DNA of 41,507 bases from contig LFRU01000090.1 in the NCBI GenBank assembly GCA_001512495.1, forward strand, positions 17,999 through 59,505, written 5' to 3'. Both the position numbers and the translations under genes were made by a program. Under the pieces are notes generated by a model that did not search any database, was not told the DNA's origin, and saw only the letters and a list, made by a program, of their open reading frames with translations. Positions 34,018-41,507 of the stretch are shown in pieces (position 1 is the stretch's first letter; every line of letters begins with the position of its first letter). The stretch comes from Syntrophothermus sp. DTU052. GTDB taxonomy: Bacteria > Bacillota > Syntrophomonadia > Syntrophomonadales > DTU052.

Positions 34018-35211
34018 GTGCGCATAGGAGTATTCTCTGATAGTTATCGACCTTACACCAGCGGAGTCGTCACTTCAATTTGTACTTTTAATGAAGAACT
34101 CAGCAAACTGGGGCACGAAACCTTTATATTTGCCCCCAGCTATCGTAATTATCGGGATGAGGAAGAAAATGTGTTCCGCATCTTTTCTGTTCCTTCGCCG
34201 AGTAACCCCGGTTATACATTAGCGGTTCCGTTATCACCCAGAGTCAATCGCATAGTAAAAACACTGAACCTGGATGTTGTCCATGTCCATTCGCCCTTTA
34301 TTCTGGGGCAGATAGGGGCCAGTTGTTCTCGAAGGCTGGGCATCCCTTTAGTTTTTACCTATCACACGCTTTATGACCAGTACGTGCATTATGTACCGGT
34401 GGCCCAGGAGATTGCCCGGGAATGGGCCAACAAATACATCAGCAGTTTCAGCAACCGCTGTGACCTGGTGATCACCCCTTCTCTGGAGATCAAGAAAATG
34501 ATCCAGAGCAAGGGGATTAAGACCCCCATTGAGGTTATACCCACGGGAGTAGAAACCCGCAAGTTTGAAAAGGGTGATCCCACCTGGCTCAGAAGACGGT
34601 ACAACATTCCTCCTGAGCGCAAGATTTGCCTGTTTGTGGGGAGGCTCTCTCGGGAAAAGAACATCGATTTCCTGCTGCAGGCCTTCCAGAAGATAAAGGC
34701 GGAATACAACGAAACCTGCCTGGTGATAGTCGCTACCGGTCCCCTGGAGAAAGAACTCAAAAAAATGGTAATTAACCTGGGCTTGGCCCTGAATGAGGAT
34801 GTCATCTTCACCGGATTCCTGCCCGAGGAAAACCTGGTGGATGCCTACTGTGGGGCCGATATCTTTATCTTTGCTTCGGTTACGGAAACCCAGGGCATCG
34901 TGCTGGTTGAAGCTATGGCGGCCGGTTTGCCGCTGGTGGTGGTTAAAGCCACCGGGAGCCAGGAAATGGTTGAACATGAGCGCCAGGGCATGGTAGTCGA
35001 TTACGACCTCGACGTATTTGCCCGGCAGGTCCTGCACCTGCTGCGCGACGACGAGTTGCGAAAGAGATTTTCCGCTGCGGCGGTTAAACGTGCGTCGGAA
35101 CTTTCCTCCCGCGCTATGGCACGTAAGATGGAGCAGCAGTACCTCCAGGTGATAGAGCAAGGACATGCCAATCGCAGTCGTCATCTCTTCGCCAAATGGC
35201 GTTCAGGTTAG
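34018..35211 (+). CDS. GT4-family glycosyltransferase (glycolipid/mannosyl type)
   Basis: A 397-aa GT-B enzyme: N-terminal IGVFSDSYRPYTSGVVTSICTFNEEL with the acceptor-side glycine region, VHVHSPFILGQIG, FTYHTLYDQYVHYVP, PTGVET, FVGRLSREKNIDFLLQAFQKI, and the nucleotide-sugar motif ETQGIVLVEAMAAGLPLVVVKATGSQEMVEH containing the E-x7-E pair. The closest general type is diacylglycerol glucosyl- or phosphatidylinositol mannosyl-transferases, so a membrane glycolipid role is plausible but the sugar and acceptor are unknown. The GTG start follows GAGGAAGGGGG. Confidence 0.88.
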   Translation: MRIGVFSDSYRPYTSGVVTSICTFNEELSKLGHETFIFAPSYRNYRDEEENVFRIFSVPSPSNPGYTLAVPLSPRVNRIVKTLNLDVVHVHSPFILGQIGASCSRRLGIPLVFTYHTLYDQYVHYVPVAQEIAREWANKYISSFSNRCDLVITPSLEIKKMIQSKGIKTPIEVIPTGVETRKFEKGDPTWLRRRYNIPPERKICLFVGRLSREKNIDFLLQAFQKIKAEYNETCLVIVATGPLEKELKKMVINLGLALNEDVIFTGFLPEENLVDAYCGADIFIFASVTETQGIVLVEAMAAGLPLVVVKATGSQEMVEHERQGMVVDYDLDVFARQVLHLLRDDELRKRFSAAAVKRASELSSRAMARKMEQQYLQVIEQGHANRSRHLFAKWRSG

Positions 35212-35288
35212 GCGGAGCCGGTTCGGTTATTATTTCTAGTTATTTTTGCTTCACCTTTTGGCATGCTAAATGTGGGGGGTGACGCAAA

Positions 35289-35459
35289 ATGAAGCGCAAA
35301 AGTGCCGGCCTGAATACAGCCGGGCTAGGCGCTTTAGTTACTGCCATCGGAGCCACCTTTTTTAAGCGCAGTAACCTGGGGCGCGGTATCATCGGCTTTG
35401 GTCTGGCGCACATCGTGCTGGGACTGCTGGATCGTCTTCGAACCGGCATCCGAAGGTAG
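35289..35459 (+). CDS. Small basic glycine-rich protein, 56 aa
   Basis: A short gene with a ribosome-binding site (GGGGGGTGA) seven bases before its ATG and a strong terminator ten bases after its stop. The product starts KRKSAGLNTAGLGALVTAIG and continues to a basic C-terminus (LLDRLRTGIRR); Gly and small residues at regular spacing and two hydrophobic stretches (about 11-25 and 33-48) suggest a membrane-associated or packed-helix protein. A CATGCTA string at 35261-35267 resembles a sigma-G -10 element but has no matching -35. I do not recognise a family. Confidence 0.7.
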   Translation: MKRKSAGLNTAGLGALVTAIGATFFKRSNLGRGIIGFGLAHIVLGLLDRLRTGIRR

Positions 35460-35468
35460 CTCCCTCCT

Positions 35469-35493
35469 GCACCGGGGAATCCCGGTGCTTTTT
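35469..35493 (+). terminator. Strong terminator after the 56-aa gene
   Basis: GCACCGGG and CCCGGTGC form a perfect 8-bp stem with a GAAT loop, followed by TTTTT. The remaining bases to the next start (about 120) show no clear gene. Confidence 0.92.
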
Positions 35494-35612
35494 GCTGGTC
35501 CGCATAATTCCGGGGAAAGGCCCTGGGGGGATAGTCTTTTTTCGAACTGGAGGGATGGGAGTAAATAAGGCGGGTACAAATAAAAATCCTGTTACAAGGA
35601 GGGTGGGAAACA

Positions 35613-36335
35613 GTGGTAATTAATGAGTTCATAAGGGTGGTGCGGCCGTCTTGGGGCAGCCTGGTTTATCTCCTGAGGACGGAGGAGGGTATGGTGGCAG
35701 TCGATACCGGAGCGGAAACCGGGGCGGCGTCGACGGTGACTGCGTACGTTCGCCACCGGTTTCAGGAGGAACTAAGATACATATTCCTGACTCACTGGCA
35801 TGGCGACCATACTGGAGCCGCCGAAAAGATCCGGGAACTAACGGGGGCGGAAATAATATGTCACCGGGATGAATCCCGGCTCCTGGCAGGAACGGGTGAG
35901 ATTGAATACTGCTGGAACCGGCCCATGCCCCGAACCGGTTTAACCCCATTTCTCCGGATGGTATCTGCCGCCGGATATGGTTTGATGAAAGCCAACACTG
36001 CTCCCCTGCAGGCGGATATTCTGGTTAAGGACGGAGATATGCCTTTTGGCCCCGAATGGACGGTTATCCATCTCCCCGGGCACACCCCCGGGAGCTGTGG
36101 CCTGTGGTCGGAGCGCCATCGGATATTGTTCGCAGGAGATACCGTTTTATGTGTGGGGAGAAGAACGATTCACCCTCCAGTTTCTTTTCTTATCCAGGAT
36201 CGCAGCAAATTTTACCAATCATGGTGCAGGTTAAACCGGTTAGGGGAAATTAACTGGATACTTCCGGGCCATTTCCGTCCCCTCCGCTGGAACGGGCCCC
36301 TTGACATATTACCTGCGGTGCAGAAATACGCATAA
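35613..36335 (+). CDS. Metallo-beta-lactamase-fold hydrolase
   Basis: A 240-aa MBL-fold enzyme with all ligands: FLTHWHGDHTGAAEKI (HxHxDH), the next His in LPGHTPGSCGLW, the bridging Asp in LFAGDTVL, and the last His in LPGHFRP. VAVDTGAE marks the first strand. This is the glyoxalase-II/RNase-Z-like general group; the substrate cannot be told. Unlike the paralogue at 32.4 kb, its metal site is intact. GTG start after AAGGAGGGTGGG. Confidence 0.88.
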   Translation: MVINEFIRVVRPSWGSLVYLLRTEEGMVAVDTGAETGAASTVTAYVRHRFQEELRYIFLTHWHGDHTGAAEKIRELTGAEIICHRDESRLLAGTGEIEYCWNRPMPRTGLTPFLRMVSAAGYGLMKANTAPLQADILVKDGDMPFGPEWTVIHLPGHTPGSCGLWSERHRILFAGDTVLCVGRRTIHPPVSFLIQDRSKFYQSWCRLNRLGEINWILPGHFRPLRWNGPLDILPAVQKYA

Positions 36336-36344
36336 AACAAGGGG

Positions 36345-36695
36345 ATGATAGAGATCGGCAGGGGATTGCGGGTTACCAGCTTGATATTCCTATTGGTTTT
36401 CACCACGGCAGTTTCCGGCTGTACCAATGTACGGGAGGTGGAGACCTTTACTTCGGTGGAGGAGGTATCCCGCTATTTTATTGACGAGAATGAAGCCATA
36501 AAGGTGGTGGCCGGTAGCCGTGAGGTTGCCGGCTTTCGCAGATCCACCCCGGCTCCCTGCCTTATTCAGGTGGAAAAATACCCTACAGCAGGAGAGCCTT
36601 TCTACGTTATCAGAGTTGCTGAAGACCTGGGGGATCGCCTGGTCATGTATGACCAGTATACGGTAGATGCATACAGCGGAGATATTATCGATTGA
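36345..36695 (+). CDS. Small predicted lipoprotein
   Basis: A 116-aa protein with a basic N-terminus, a hydrophobic stretch (SLIFLLVFTTAV) and a lipobox VSGC with Cys at residue 26, so it should be lipidated and cut by signal peptidase II, whose gene is next. The mature part (about 90 aa) has LIQVEKYPTAGEPFYVIRVAEDLGDRLVMYDQYTVDAYSGDIID, vaguely like a PepSY-type repeat. No family is recognised with confidence. The start is uncertain: AAGGGG abuts the ATG at 36345, and a TTG at 36366 is an alternative. Confidence 0.72.
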   Translation: MIEIGRGLRVTSLIFLLVFTTAVSGCTNVREVETFTSVEEVSRYFIDENEAIKVVAGSREVAGFRRSTPAPCLIQVEKYPTAGEPFYVIRVAEDLGDRLVMYDQYTVDAYSGDIID

Positions 36696-36701
36696 GTAAG
36701 G

Positions 36702-36725
36702 GGCGGTACCGGGGAAAATACCGCC
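36702..36725 (+). terminator. Inverted repeat after the lipoprotein gene, possible weak terminator
   Basis: GGCGGTA (36702-36708) and TACCGCC (36719-36725) form a perfect 7-bp stem with a 10-base loop, but no T-tract follows. Confidence 0.35.
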
Positions 36726-36735
36726 TGTTGAACTG

Positions 36736-36744
36736 TGGTATAAT
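36736..36744 (+). promoter_or_regulatory. Extended -10 promoter candidate for lspA-rluD
   Basis: TGGTATAAT has the TGn extension and a perfect TATAAT (36739-36744), 28 bases before the lspA start. No good -35. Confidence 0.5.
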
Positions 36745-36771
36745 AGAGTTAATTTTTTCGGGGGCGGGTAT

Positions 36772-37230
36772 ATGCGTTTCTTAGCTGTGTTCCTGGGCGT
36801 ATTGGGATTGGATCGAGTGGTTAAATACTGGGTTCAGCAATCTCTGCCCTTAAACCATTCAGTGCCGGTTATTGAACCGGTTCTCTATTGGACTTATATA
36901 AAGAATAAAGGTGCCGCCTTCGGCTTTTTCCAGGGCATGAACGGTTTTCTAATGGCATGTGCAGTATTGGTCATCGGTGGGGCCCTGGTTTACATAATGT
37001 CTCACCGACCCCGGCCCGGCATTGTTACCGCCCTGGCCATGATTACCGGCGGGGCCGCCGGGAATCTTATTGACCGTTTCCTGTTTGGCGGGGTGATAGA
37101 TTATATTGATATCAGGATCTGGCCGATTTTTAACCTGGCCGATATTGCTATTGTAGCCGGGTCCCTGTTGATAATCGTGTATGCGGTATTCTGCAGCCCG
37201 GAGGAGGAAGGAAGCCTGTGGAAAGAATGA
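36772..37230 (+). CDS. lspA: LspA, lipoprotein signal peptidase (signal peptidase II)
   Basis: LspA cuts prolipoproteins before the lipidated Cys. The 152-aa membrane protein has four hydrophobic segments, NKGAAFGFFQGMN, the first catalytic Asp in GGAAGNLIDRFLFGGVIDYI and the second in FNLADIAIVAG. Length is standard. The last 13 bases overlap rluD, and the lspA-rluD-pyrR order is common in Firmicutes. Confidence 0.96.
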   Translation: MRFLAVFLGVLGLDRVVKYWVQQSLPLNHSVPVIEPVLYWTYIKNKGAAFGFFQGMNGFLMACAVLVIGGALVYIMSHRPRPGIVTALAMITGGAAGNLIDRFLFGGVIDYIDIRIWPIFNLADIAIVAGSLLIIVYAVFCSPEEEGSLWKE

Positions 37231-38132
37231 CCCTGGTAGTTGAGGAAGAAGACCACGGGAAGAGGCTTGACCAGTACGTAAGTCAGAAGGCGGAACGGCT
37301 GTCGAGGGTTGCGGCAGCCGAACTTATCAAAAACGGTGAAGTCCAGGTTGAAGGCAGGAGGGTCAAGGCCAGTTACCGGATCAAGAAAGGCGAACTGGTT
37401 TCGGTTCATATACCCCCTCCTCGGGAAACTGAACTTGTACCCCAGGACATACCGCTGGCAGTAGTATATGAGGATCAGGATCTGCTGGTTATCGATAAAC
37501 CGCAGGGAATGGTGGTGCATCCGGCCCACGGCAATTGGGACGGCACTTTGGTCAATGCGTTACTGCATCAGATTAAGGATCTTTCCGGTATAAATGGTGA
37601 GCTTCGTCCTGGAATTGTTCACCGTTTGGACAAGGACACCTCAGGTCTTATGGTAGTGGCCAAGAACGATCAGAGTCACCGCCACCTGGCAGAGCAGATC
37701 AAAACCAATAAGTTGACCAGAGAGTACACGGCCCTGGTTCACGGCCGGATCCGGGAAAACCAGGGGATGATTGAAGCCCCCATCGGACGCGATCCCCGGG
37801 ACCGCAAGAAGATGGCGGTGGTGGCGGGGGGAAAACCCGCCGTTACCGGATACCGGGTCTGGGAACGGTTTGCGAACTACACCCTGGTACGGTGCCGTTT
37901 GGAAACCGGGAGAACTCACCAGATCAGGGTACATATGGCCTATTTGGGTCACCCGGTGGTGGGGGATCCCCTGTACGGACCGCGCAAGAATCCATGGGGT
38001 TTAACCAAGCAGGCCTTACACGCCAGCCTGCTCACCATCATGCACCCGACCAACGGTGAGGTTATGACCTTCCAGTCACCGCTCCCTGATTATTTCAATG
38101 ACCTCCTGCGGGACTTGACTGCTGTCAAATGA
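37218..38132 (+). CDS. rluD: RluD/YlyB-type pseudouridine synthase
   Basis: An RluA-family enzyme of 304 aa. The N-terminal S4 RNA-binding domain (GKRLDQYVSQKAERLSRVAAAELIKNGEVQVEGRRVKAS) precedes the catalytic domain with DLLVIDKPQGMVVHPAHG and the active-site motif GIVHRLDKDTSGLMVVAKND (Asp in HRLDxxTSG), and ETGRTHQIRVHMAYLGHPVVGDPLYG. It modifies large-subunit rRNA in known members. GTG start with GGAGGAAGGAAG; it overlaps lspA. Confidence 0.94.
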   Translation: MERMTLVVEEEDHGKRLDQYVSQKAERLSRVAAAELIKNGEVQVEGRRVKASYRIKKGELVSVHIPPPRETELVPQDIPLAVVYEDQDLLVIDKPQGMVVHPAHGNWDGTLVNALLHQIKDLSGINGELRPGIVHRLDKDTSGLMVVAKNDQSHRHLAEQIKTNKLTREYTALVHGRIRENQGMIEAPIGRDPRDRKKMAVVAGGKPAVTGYRVWERFANYTLVRCRLETGRTHQIRVHMAYLGHPVVGDPLYGPRKNPWGLTKQALHASLLTIMHPTNGEVMTFQSPLPDYFNDLLRDLTAVK

Positions 38133-38141
38133 CAGGTTTTT
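38122..38141 (+). terminator. Weak terminator at the end of rluD
   Basis: CTGTC and GACAG (5 bp) around AAAT are followed by G and five T. The stem spans the rluD stop codon and is short. Confidence 0.4.
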
Positions 38142-38171
38142 ACGGTTGTGATGTCATTCCAATCTTTTTGT

Positions 38172-38200
38172 TTGACTTCAGATAAGTGGTGGGATAAAAT
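38172..38200 (+). promoter_or_regulatory. Sigma-A promoter of the pyr operon
   Basis: TTGACT (38172-38177) and TAAAAT (38195-38200) are spaced by 17 bp. Transcription would start near 38207 and run into the PyrR-controlled leader. Confidence 0.7.
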
Positions 38201-38209
38201 TCATTAAGG

Positions 38210-38861
<652 letters not shown>

Positions 38862-38870
38862 GGTTGAGTT

Positions 38871-38962
38871 CCCTTTAAAACAGTCCCGAGAGGCTGGCAA
38901 GGGAGCGGGGAATACCAAAGGATTTTACACCTTACCAGCCAAATGGGCGGTAAGGTTTTTTT
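38871..38962 (+). promoter_or_regulatory. PyrR attenuator between pyrR and pyrB
   Basis: The PyrR loop AGTCCCGAGAGGCT (38882-38895) lies in an anti-antiterminator hairpin (CCCTT 38871-38875 with AAGGG 38899-38903; CAG with CTG inside). GGCTGG (38892-38897) can pair with CCAGCC (38935-38940) as antiterminator. The terminator CCTTACC-a-GCC with GGC-GGTAAGG (38930-38940 with 38946-38955) is followed by seven T. The mutually exclusive pairs are textbook PyrR control, and this site looks stronger than the one before pyrR. Confidence 0.93.
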
Positions 38963-39034
38963 GTGGGTATCAGTCGGGGATGGTTTGAAACGGTCCTTCC
39001 TGGCACACAGTAATTGAAACAGGGGGTTGATTAA

Positions 39035-39961
39035 ATGGTTTTTGTACATCGGAAAGACCTTCTGGGGTTGGCAGATCTGAGCCGGAGTGACATCGATACT
39101 ATACTGAACACCGCAGTTCCTATGAAGGACGTTCTCACCCGGGATATCAAAAAGGTCCCAACCCTCAGGGGCAAGGTTATCTGTACCGTTTTTTATGAAA
39201 ACAGCACCCGAACCAGGACCTCGTTCGAGCTGGCCGGCAAATACTTGAGCGCGGACACGGTCAACCTGGCAGTAACTACCAGCAGCGTACAGAAGGGAGA
39301 AAGCCTTAAGGATACCATAAAAACCATTGAAGCCATGGGAACCGATGTGATGGTCATCAGGCACTCCATGAGCGGAACACCCCACTATGTGGCCCGCAAT
39401 ACGCAGATGCGGGTGATAAATGCCGGCGATGGTGCTCACGAGCATCCAACCCAGGCCCTTTTGGATATGTTTTCAATCCGCGAGAGAAAGGGGGCCCTGG
39501 AAGGGTTAAAGGTAGCCATTGTCGGAGACATCGAACACAGCCGGGTGGCCCGTTCCAATATCATCGGTCTCAGCAAGTACGGCTGTGAGATCCGGGTGGT
39601 GGGGCCGGCCACCCTGCTCCCGGCGGAAATCGAGGCTCTTGGGGTCAAAAAGTACTATGATGTGGAGGAAGCCCTGGAAGGAGTCGATGTGGTGAACGTC
39701 CTGCGCCTGCAGCTGGAACGCCAGAAGATGGGCTTATTCCCCAGTATTCTTGAATACTCCCAGCGCTTCGGCATTACCCACCAGCGTTTATCCCTGGCGA
39801 AAAAAGATGTTATGGTACTCCACCCCGGTCCTATGAACCGAGGTGTTGAAATTGACAGTCGGGTTGCAGAAAGTGCGGTATCAGTTGTAAATGAACAGGT
39901 CACCAATGGAGTTGCGGTTCGGATGGCGTTACTGTATCTCATGATGGGAGGAGCTGGTTGA
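39035..39961 (+). CDS. pyrB: PyrB, aspartate carbamoyltransferase
   Basis: PyrB makes carbamoyl-aspartate, the committed pyrimidine step. The 308-aa protein has the carbamoyl-phosphate motif [19 protein letters not shown], the [11 protein letters not shown] loop, [30 protein letters not shown] and [11 protein letters not shown]. This is the catalytic subunit type; no pyrI follows. ATG after CAGGGGG. pyrC starts directly after the stop. Confidence 0.97.
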   Translation: MVFVHRKDLLGLADLSRSDIDTILNTAVPMKDVLTRDIKKVPTLRGKVICTVFYENSTRTRTSFELAGKYLSADTVNLAVTTSSVQKGESLKDTIKTIEAMGTDVMVIRHSMSGTPHYVARNTQMRVINAGDGAHEHPTQALLDMFSIRERKGALEGLKVAIVGDIEHSRVARSNIIGLSKYGCEIRVVGPATLLPAEIEALGVKKYYDVEEALEGVDVVNVLRLQLERQKMGLFPSILEYSQRFGITHQRLSLAKKDVMVLHPGPMNRGVEIDSRVAESAVSVVNEQVTNGVAVRMALLYLMMGGAG

Positions 39962-41251
39962 GTGAGACTTCTTATCAAGGGCGGCCGTATTGTAGACCCG
40001 GCCAATAACGTAGACATGATCGGTGATGTTTTAATTGAGGGTGGTCTGATAAAAGCGGTATCTCCTGCGATCACAGCCCAGGGCGATGTAGATGTTATGG
40101 ATGCAGCAGGGTTGTTGGTCTGTCCGGGATTCATTGATATGCATGTCCACCTGCGCGAACCGGGACTCGAGTATAAAGAGACTATAGCTACCGGTGTCAG
40201 GGCCGCCGCCGTGGGAGGCTTTACCACCATCTGCTGCATGCCCAACACCGATCCGGTTTGCGATAACCGGGCGGTAGCCTCGTTTATCGTGGAGGCGGCC
40301 CGGAAAGAGGGCTTGGTTAATGTTCACCCCATCGGCTGTATAACCAAGGGGCAGCATGGCGAGGAGATTACGGAAATGGCGGCTCTGGTGGAAGCCGGGT
40401 GTGTGGGAGTTTCTGACGATGGGAAACCGGTTATGAATGGCGAGGTGATGCGCCGGGCTTTGGAGTATGCCCTGATGTTTAACCTGCCGGTAATCTCCCA
40501 TTGTGAGGATGCCAACCTTTCCGAAGGTGGACAAATGCATGAGGGTTATTACTCGACCCTGTACGGGTTGAAAGGGATTCCGGCGGTGGCTGAGGAGAGC
40601 ATGGTAGCCCGCGACATCATGCTTACCCGGATGACCGGCTCCCGGCTGCATATAGCCCATATCAGCACCAAGGGCAGTCTGGAGTTGGTTCGTGAGGCCA
40701 GGGAATCAGGGCTTAATGTTTCCTGTGAGGTGACCCCGCATCACCTCACCCTGACTGACAGAGAACTGGCTGAATACGATACGGATTATAAAGTCAACCC
40801 TCCTCTGCGCTCCCGGGAACACGTGGAGGCTTTAATAGCCGGGCTCCGTGATGGAACTATCGAATGTCTGGCTTCCGATCATGCTCCCCATGAGGAGGAA
40901 GCCAAGGACTGCGAATTCAACCGGGCGGCATTCGGAATATCGGGCCTGGAGACTGCGGTTCCGGTTATATTTACCTACCTGGTTGCAAGCGGAAAGCTTG
41001 ATGTAAGTACATTGGTTAAGGCCTGGACGGTGGGACCGGCCCGGATACTCGGGCTGGACCGGGGCGTACTGACCCCGGGGAAGGTGGCCGATATAACCAT
41101 AATCGACCCCAATGAGAGCCGGCAGGTGGACCCGCAGCGGTTTTTTTCCAAAGGAAAGAACAACCCTTACAAGGGTATGAATCTGAAGGGATGGCCCTGT
41201 GCGACCCTGGTTAACGGTCGGGTAATTGCCCGGAGAGGGCAGTTGGTATGA
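39962..41251 (+). CDS. pyrC: PyrC, dihydroorotase (class I)
   Basis: PyrC closes carbamoyl-aspartate to dihydroorotate. The 429-aa amidohydrolase has the metal motif DMHVHLREPGLEYKETI, GGFTTICCMPNTDPVCDN, ISHCEDANLSEGG, the AHISTKGSLELV and SCEVTPHHL histidines, the catalytic LASDHAPH, and AAFGISGLETAVPV. The GTG directly abuts the pyrB stop (TGAGTG), with GGAGGAG upstream, so translation is probably coupled. Confidence 0.97.
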   Translation: MRLLIKGGRIVDPANNVDMIGDVLIEGGLIKAVSPAITAQGDVDVMDAAGLLVCPGFIDMHVHLREPGLEYKETIATGVRAAAVGGFTTICCMPNTDPVCDNRAVASFIVEAARKEGLVNVHPIGCITKGQHGEEITEMAALVEAGCVGVSDDGKPVMNGEVMRRALEYALMFNLPVISHCEDANLSEGGQMHEGYYSTLYGLKGIPAVAEESMVARDIMLTRMTGSRLHIAHISTKGSLELVREARESGLNVSCEVTPHHLTLTDRELAEYDTDYKVNPPLRSREHVEALIAGLRDGTIECLASDHAPHEEEAKDCEFNRAAFGISGLETAVPVIFTYLVASGKLDVSTLVKAWTVGPARILGLDRGVLTPGKVADITIIDPNESRQVDPQRFFSKGKNNPYKGMNLKGWPCATLVNGRVIARRGQLV

Positions 41252-41507
41252 AGGGTGGTGTTTCACGAAAAAAGGGTACCTGGTTATAGAACCCAAATCA
41301 TAGACAGCCAAGCACCGATTTTGATTGACAGGTACCTACAGGGCAGGAAAGCCCCAATATCATTGACCTTACAAGGCAGGATAAATCCGGTATGTGGTGA
41401 ATACACTAACTAGAGGCAAAGGCCGGAAGCGACGGTTTTCGGATTGGGCCTGGCAGTGGCGGAGCATGGTGTTCCCGGCCTGACCTCACTGGATACGGTA
41501 AATGTTG
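41252..41507 (+). pseudogene. Possible carA remnant after pyrC
   Basis: No intact gene is seen. Bases 41268-41294 read KKGYLVIEP in one frame, like the N-terminus of carbamoyl-phosphate synthase small subunit, with ACG where a start codon would be expected, and then stop. A second frame read from a GTG at 41258 stops at TAG (41411-41413); after the stop, that frame reads EHGVPGLTSLDT near the window end, like the CarA segment that normally lies about 110 residues from the N-terminus. Here the two lie only about 60 codons apart. carA is the usual gene after pyrC. Chance resemblance or a noisy sequence is possible. Confidence 0.3.

Noticed and set aside
34348-35184. A 278-aa minus-strand frame across the GT4 gene
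   Set aside because: Antisense to a well-motifed glycosyltransferase; low-complexity His/Gln-rich translation; no ribosome-binding site.
35557-35625. 22-codon frame ending inside the start of the metallo-beta-lactamase gene
   Set aside because: Its ribosome-binding site is too close to the ATG and the product shows no features.

Overview
The window is a stretch of chromosome from an endospore-forming, low-to-moderate GC Bacillota, most likely a clostridial (Syntrophomonas/Peptococcaceae-like) anaerobe. The evidence is a Gram-positive dcw cluster (murD-spoVE/ftsW-murG-murC-murA-divIB-DUF881-sbp-ftsA-ftsZ), the sporulation block spoIIGA-sigE-sigG-spoIIR, the ylmC-to-divIVA block, an oxygen-sensitive class III ribonucleotide reductase, a T-box leader before ileS and PyrR attenuators in a pyr operon. 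The assignment rests on gene content and order only. All genes but one run on the + strand. I saw no phage, insertion sequence, CRISPR array, tRNA or rRNA.

Region by region: 1-10.3 kb holds peptidoglycan precursor synthesis and divisome genes, closed by a terminator after ftsZ. 10.3-14.0 kb holds the mother-cell/forespore signalling genes: the SpoIIGA protease, pro-sigma-E, sigma-G and SpoIIR, the signal that activates SpoIIGA, followed by a PRC-barrel gene (ylmC). 14.0-17.2 kb is a probably NrdR-autoregulated anaerobic dNTP operon (nrdR-nrdD-nrdG). One small minus-strand gene (17.3-17.6 kb) interrupts the layout. 17.7-26.5 kb holds pgeF, a two-component system, a membrane-fusion-like protein, yggS, sepF, proC, yggT, a U32 peptidase, divIVA and a DUF167 gene. 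nth and T-box-controlled ileS follow. 30.5-33.1 kb carries an ACT protein, a PFL-family protein and a metallo-beta-lactamase-fold protein whose metal motif is destroyed. 33.1-36.7 kb holds a DUF5665 membrane protein, a TraR/DksA-type zinc-finger protein, a GT4 glycosyltransferase, a 56-aa protein, an intact metallo-beta-lactamase hydrolase and a lipoprotein. lspA and rluD lead into pyrR-pyrB-pyrC, with PyrR attenuators before pyrR and before pyrB. The last 250 bases contain only what may be carA debris.

No wholly new multi-gene system is evident. The strongest oddities are: (1) a spoIIR frame with no stop codon that runs through a perfect terminator hairpin into ylmC, where a one-base change in an A6 run would place a stop just before the hairpin; (2) the motif-dead metallo-beta-lactamase-fold protein next to the PFL gene; (3) a PhoR-like kinase lacking its whole membrane/sensor half; (4) paired inverted repeats around the putative spoIIGA promoter; (5) two NrdR-box-like sites exactly 32 bp apart before nrdR; and (6) possible carA remnants after pyrC. 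Functional assignments come from recognised motifs and gene order; no database search was run.
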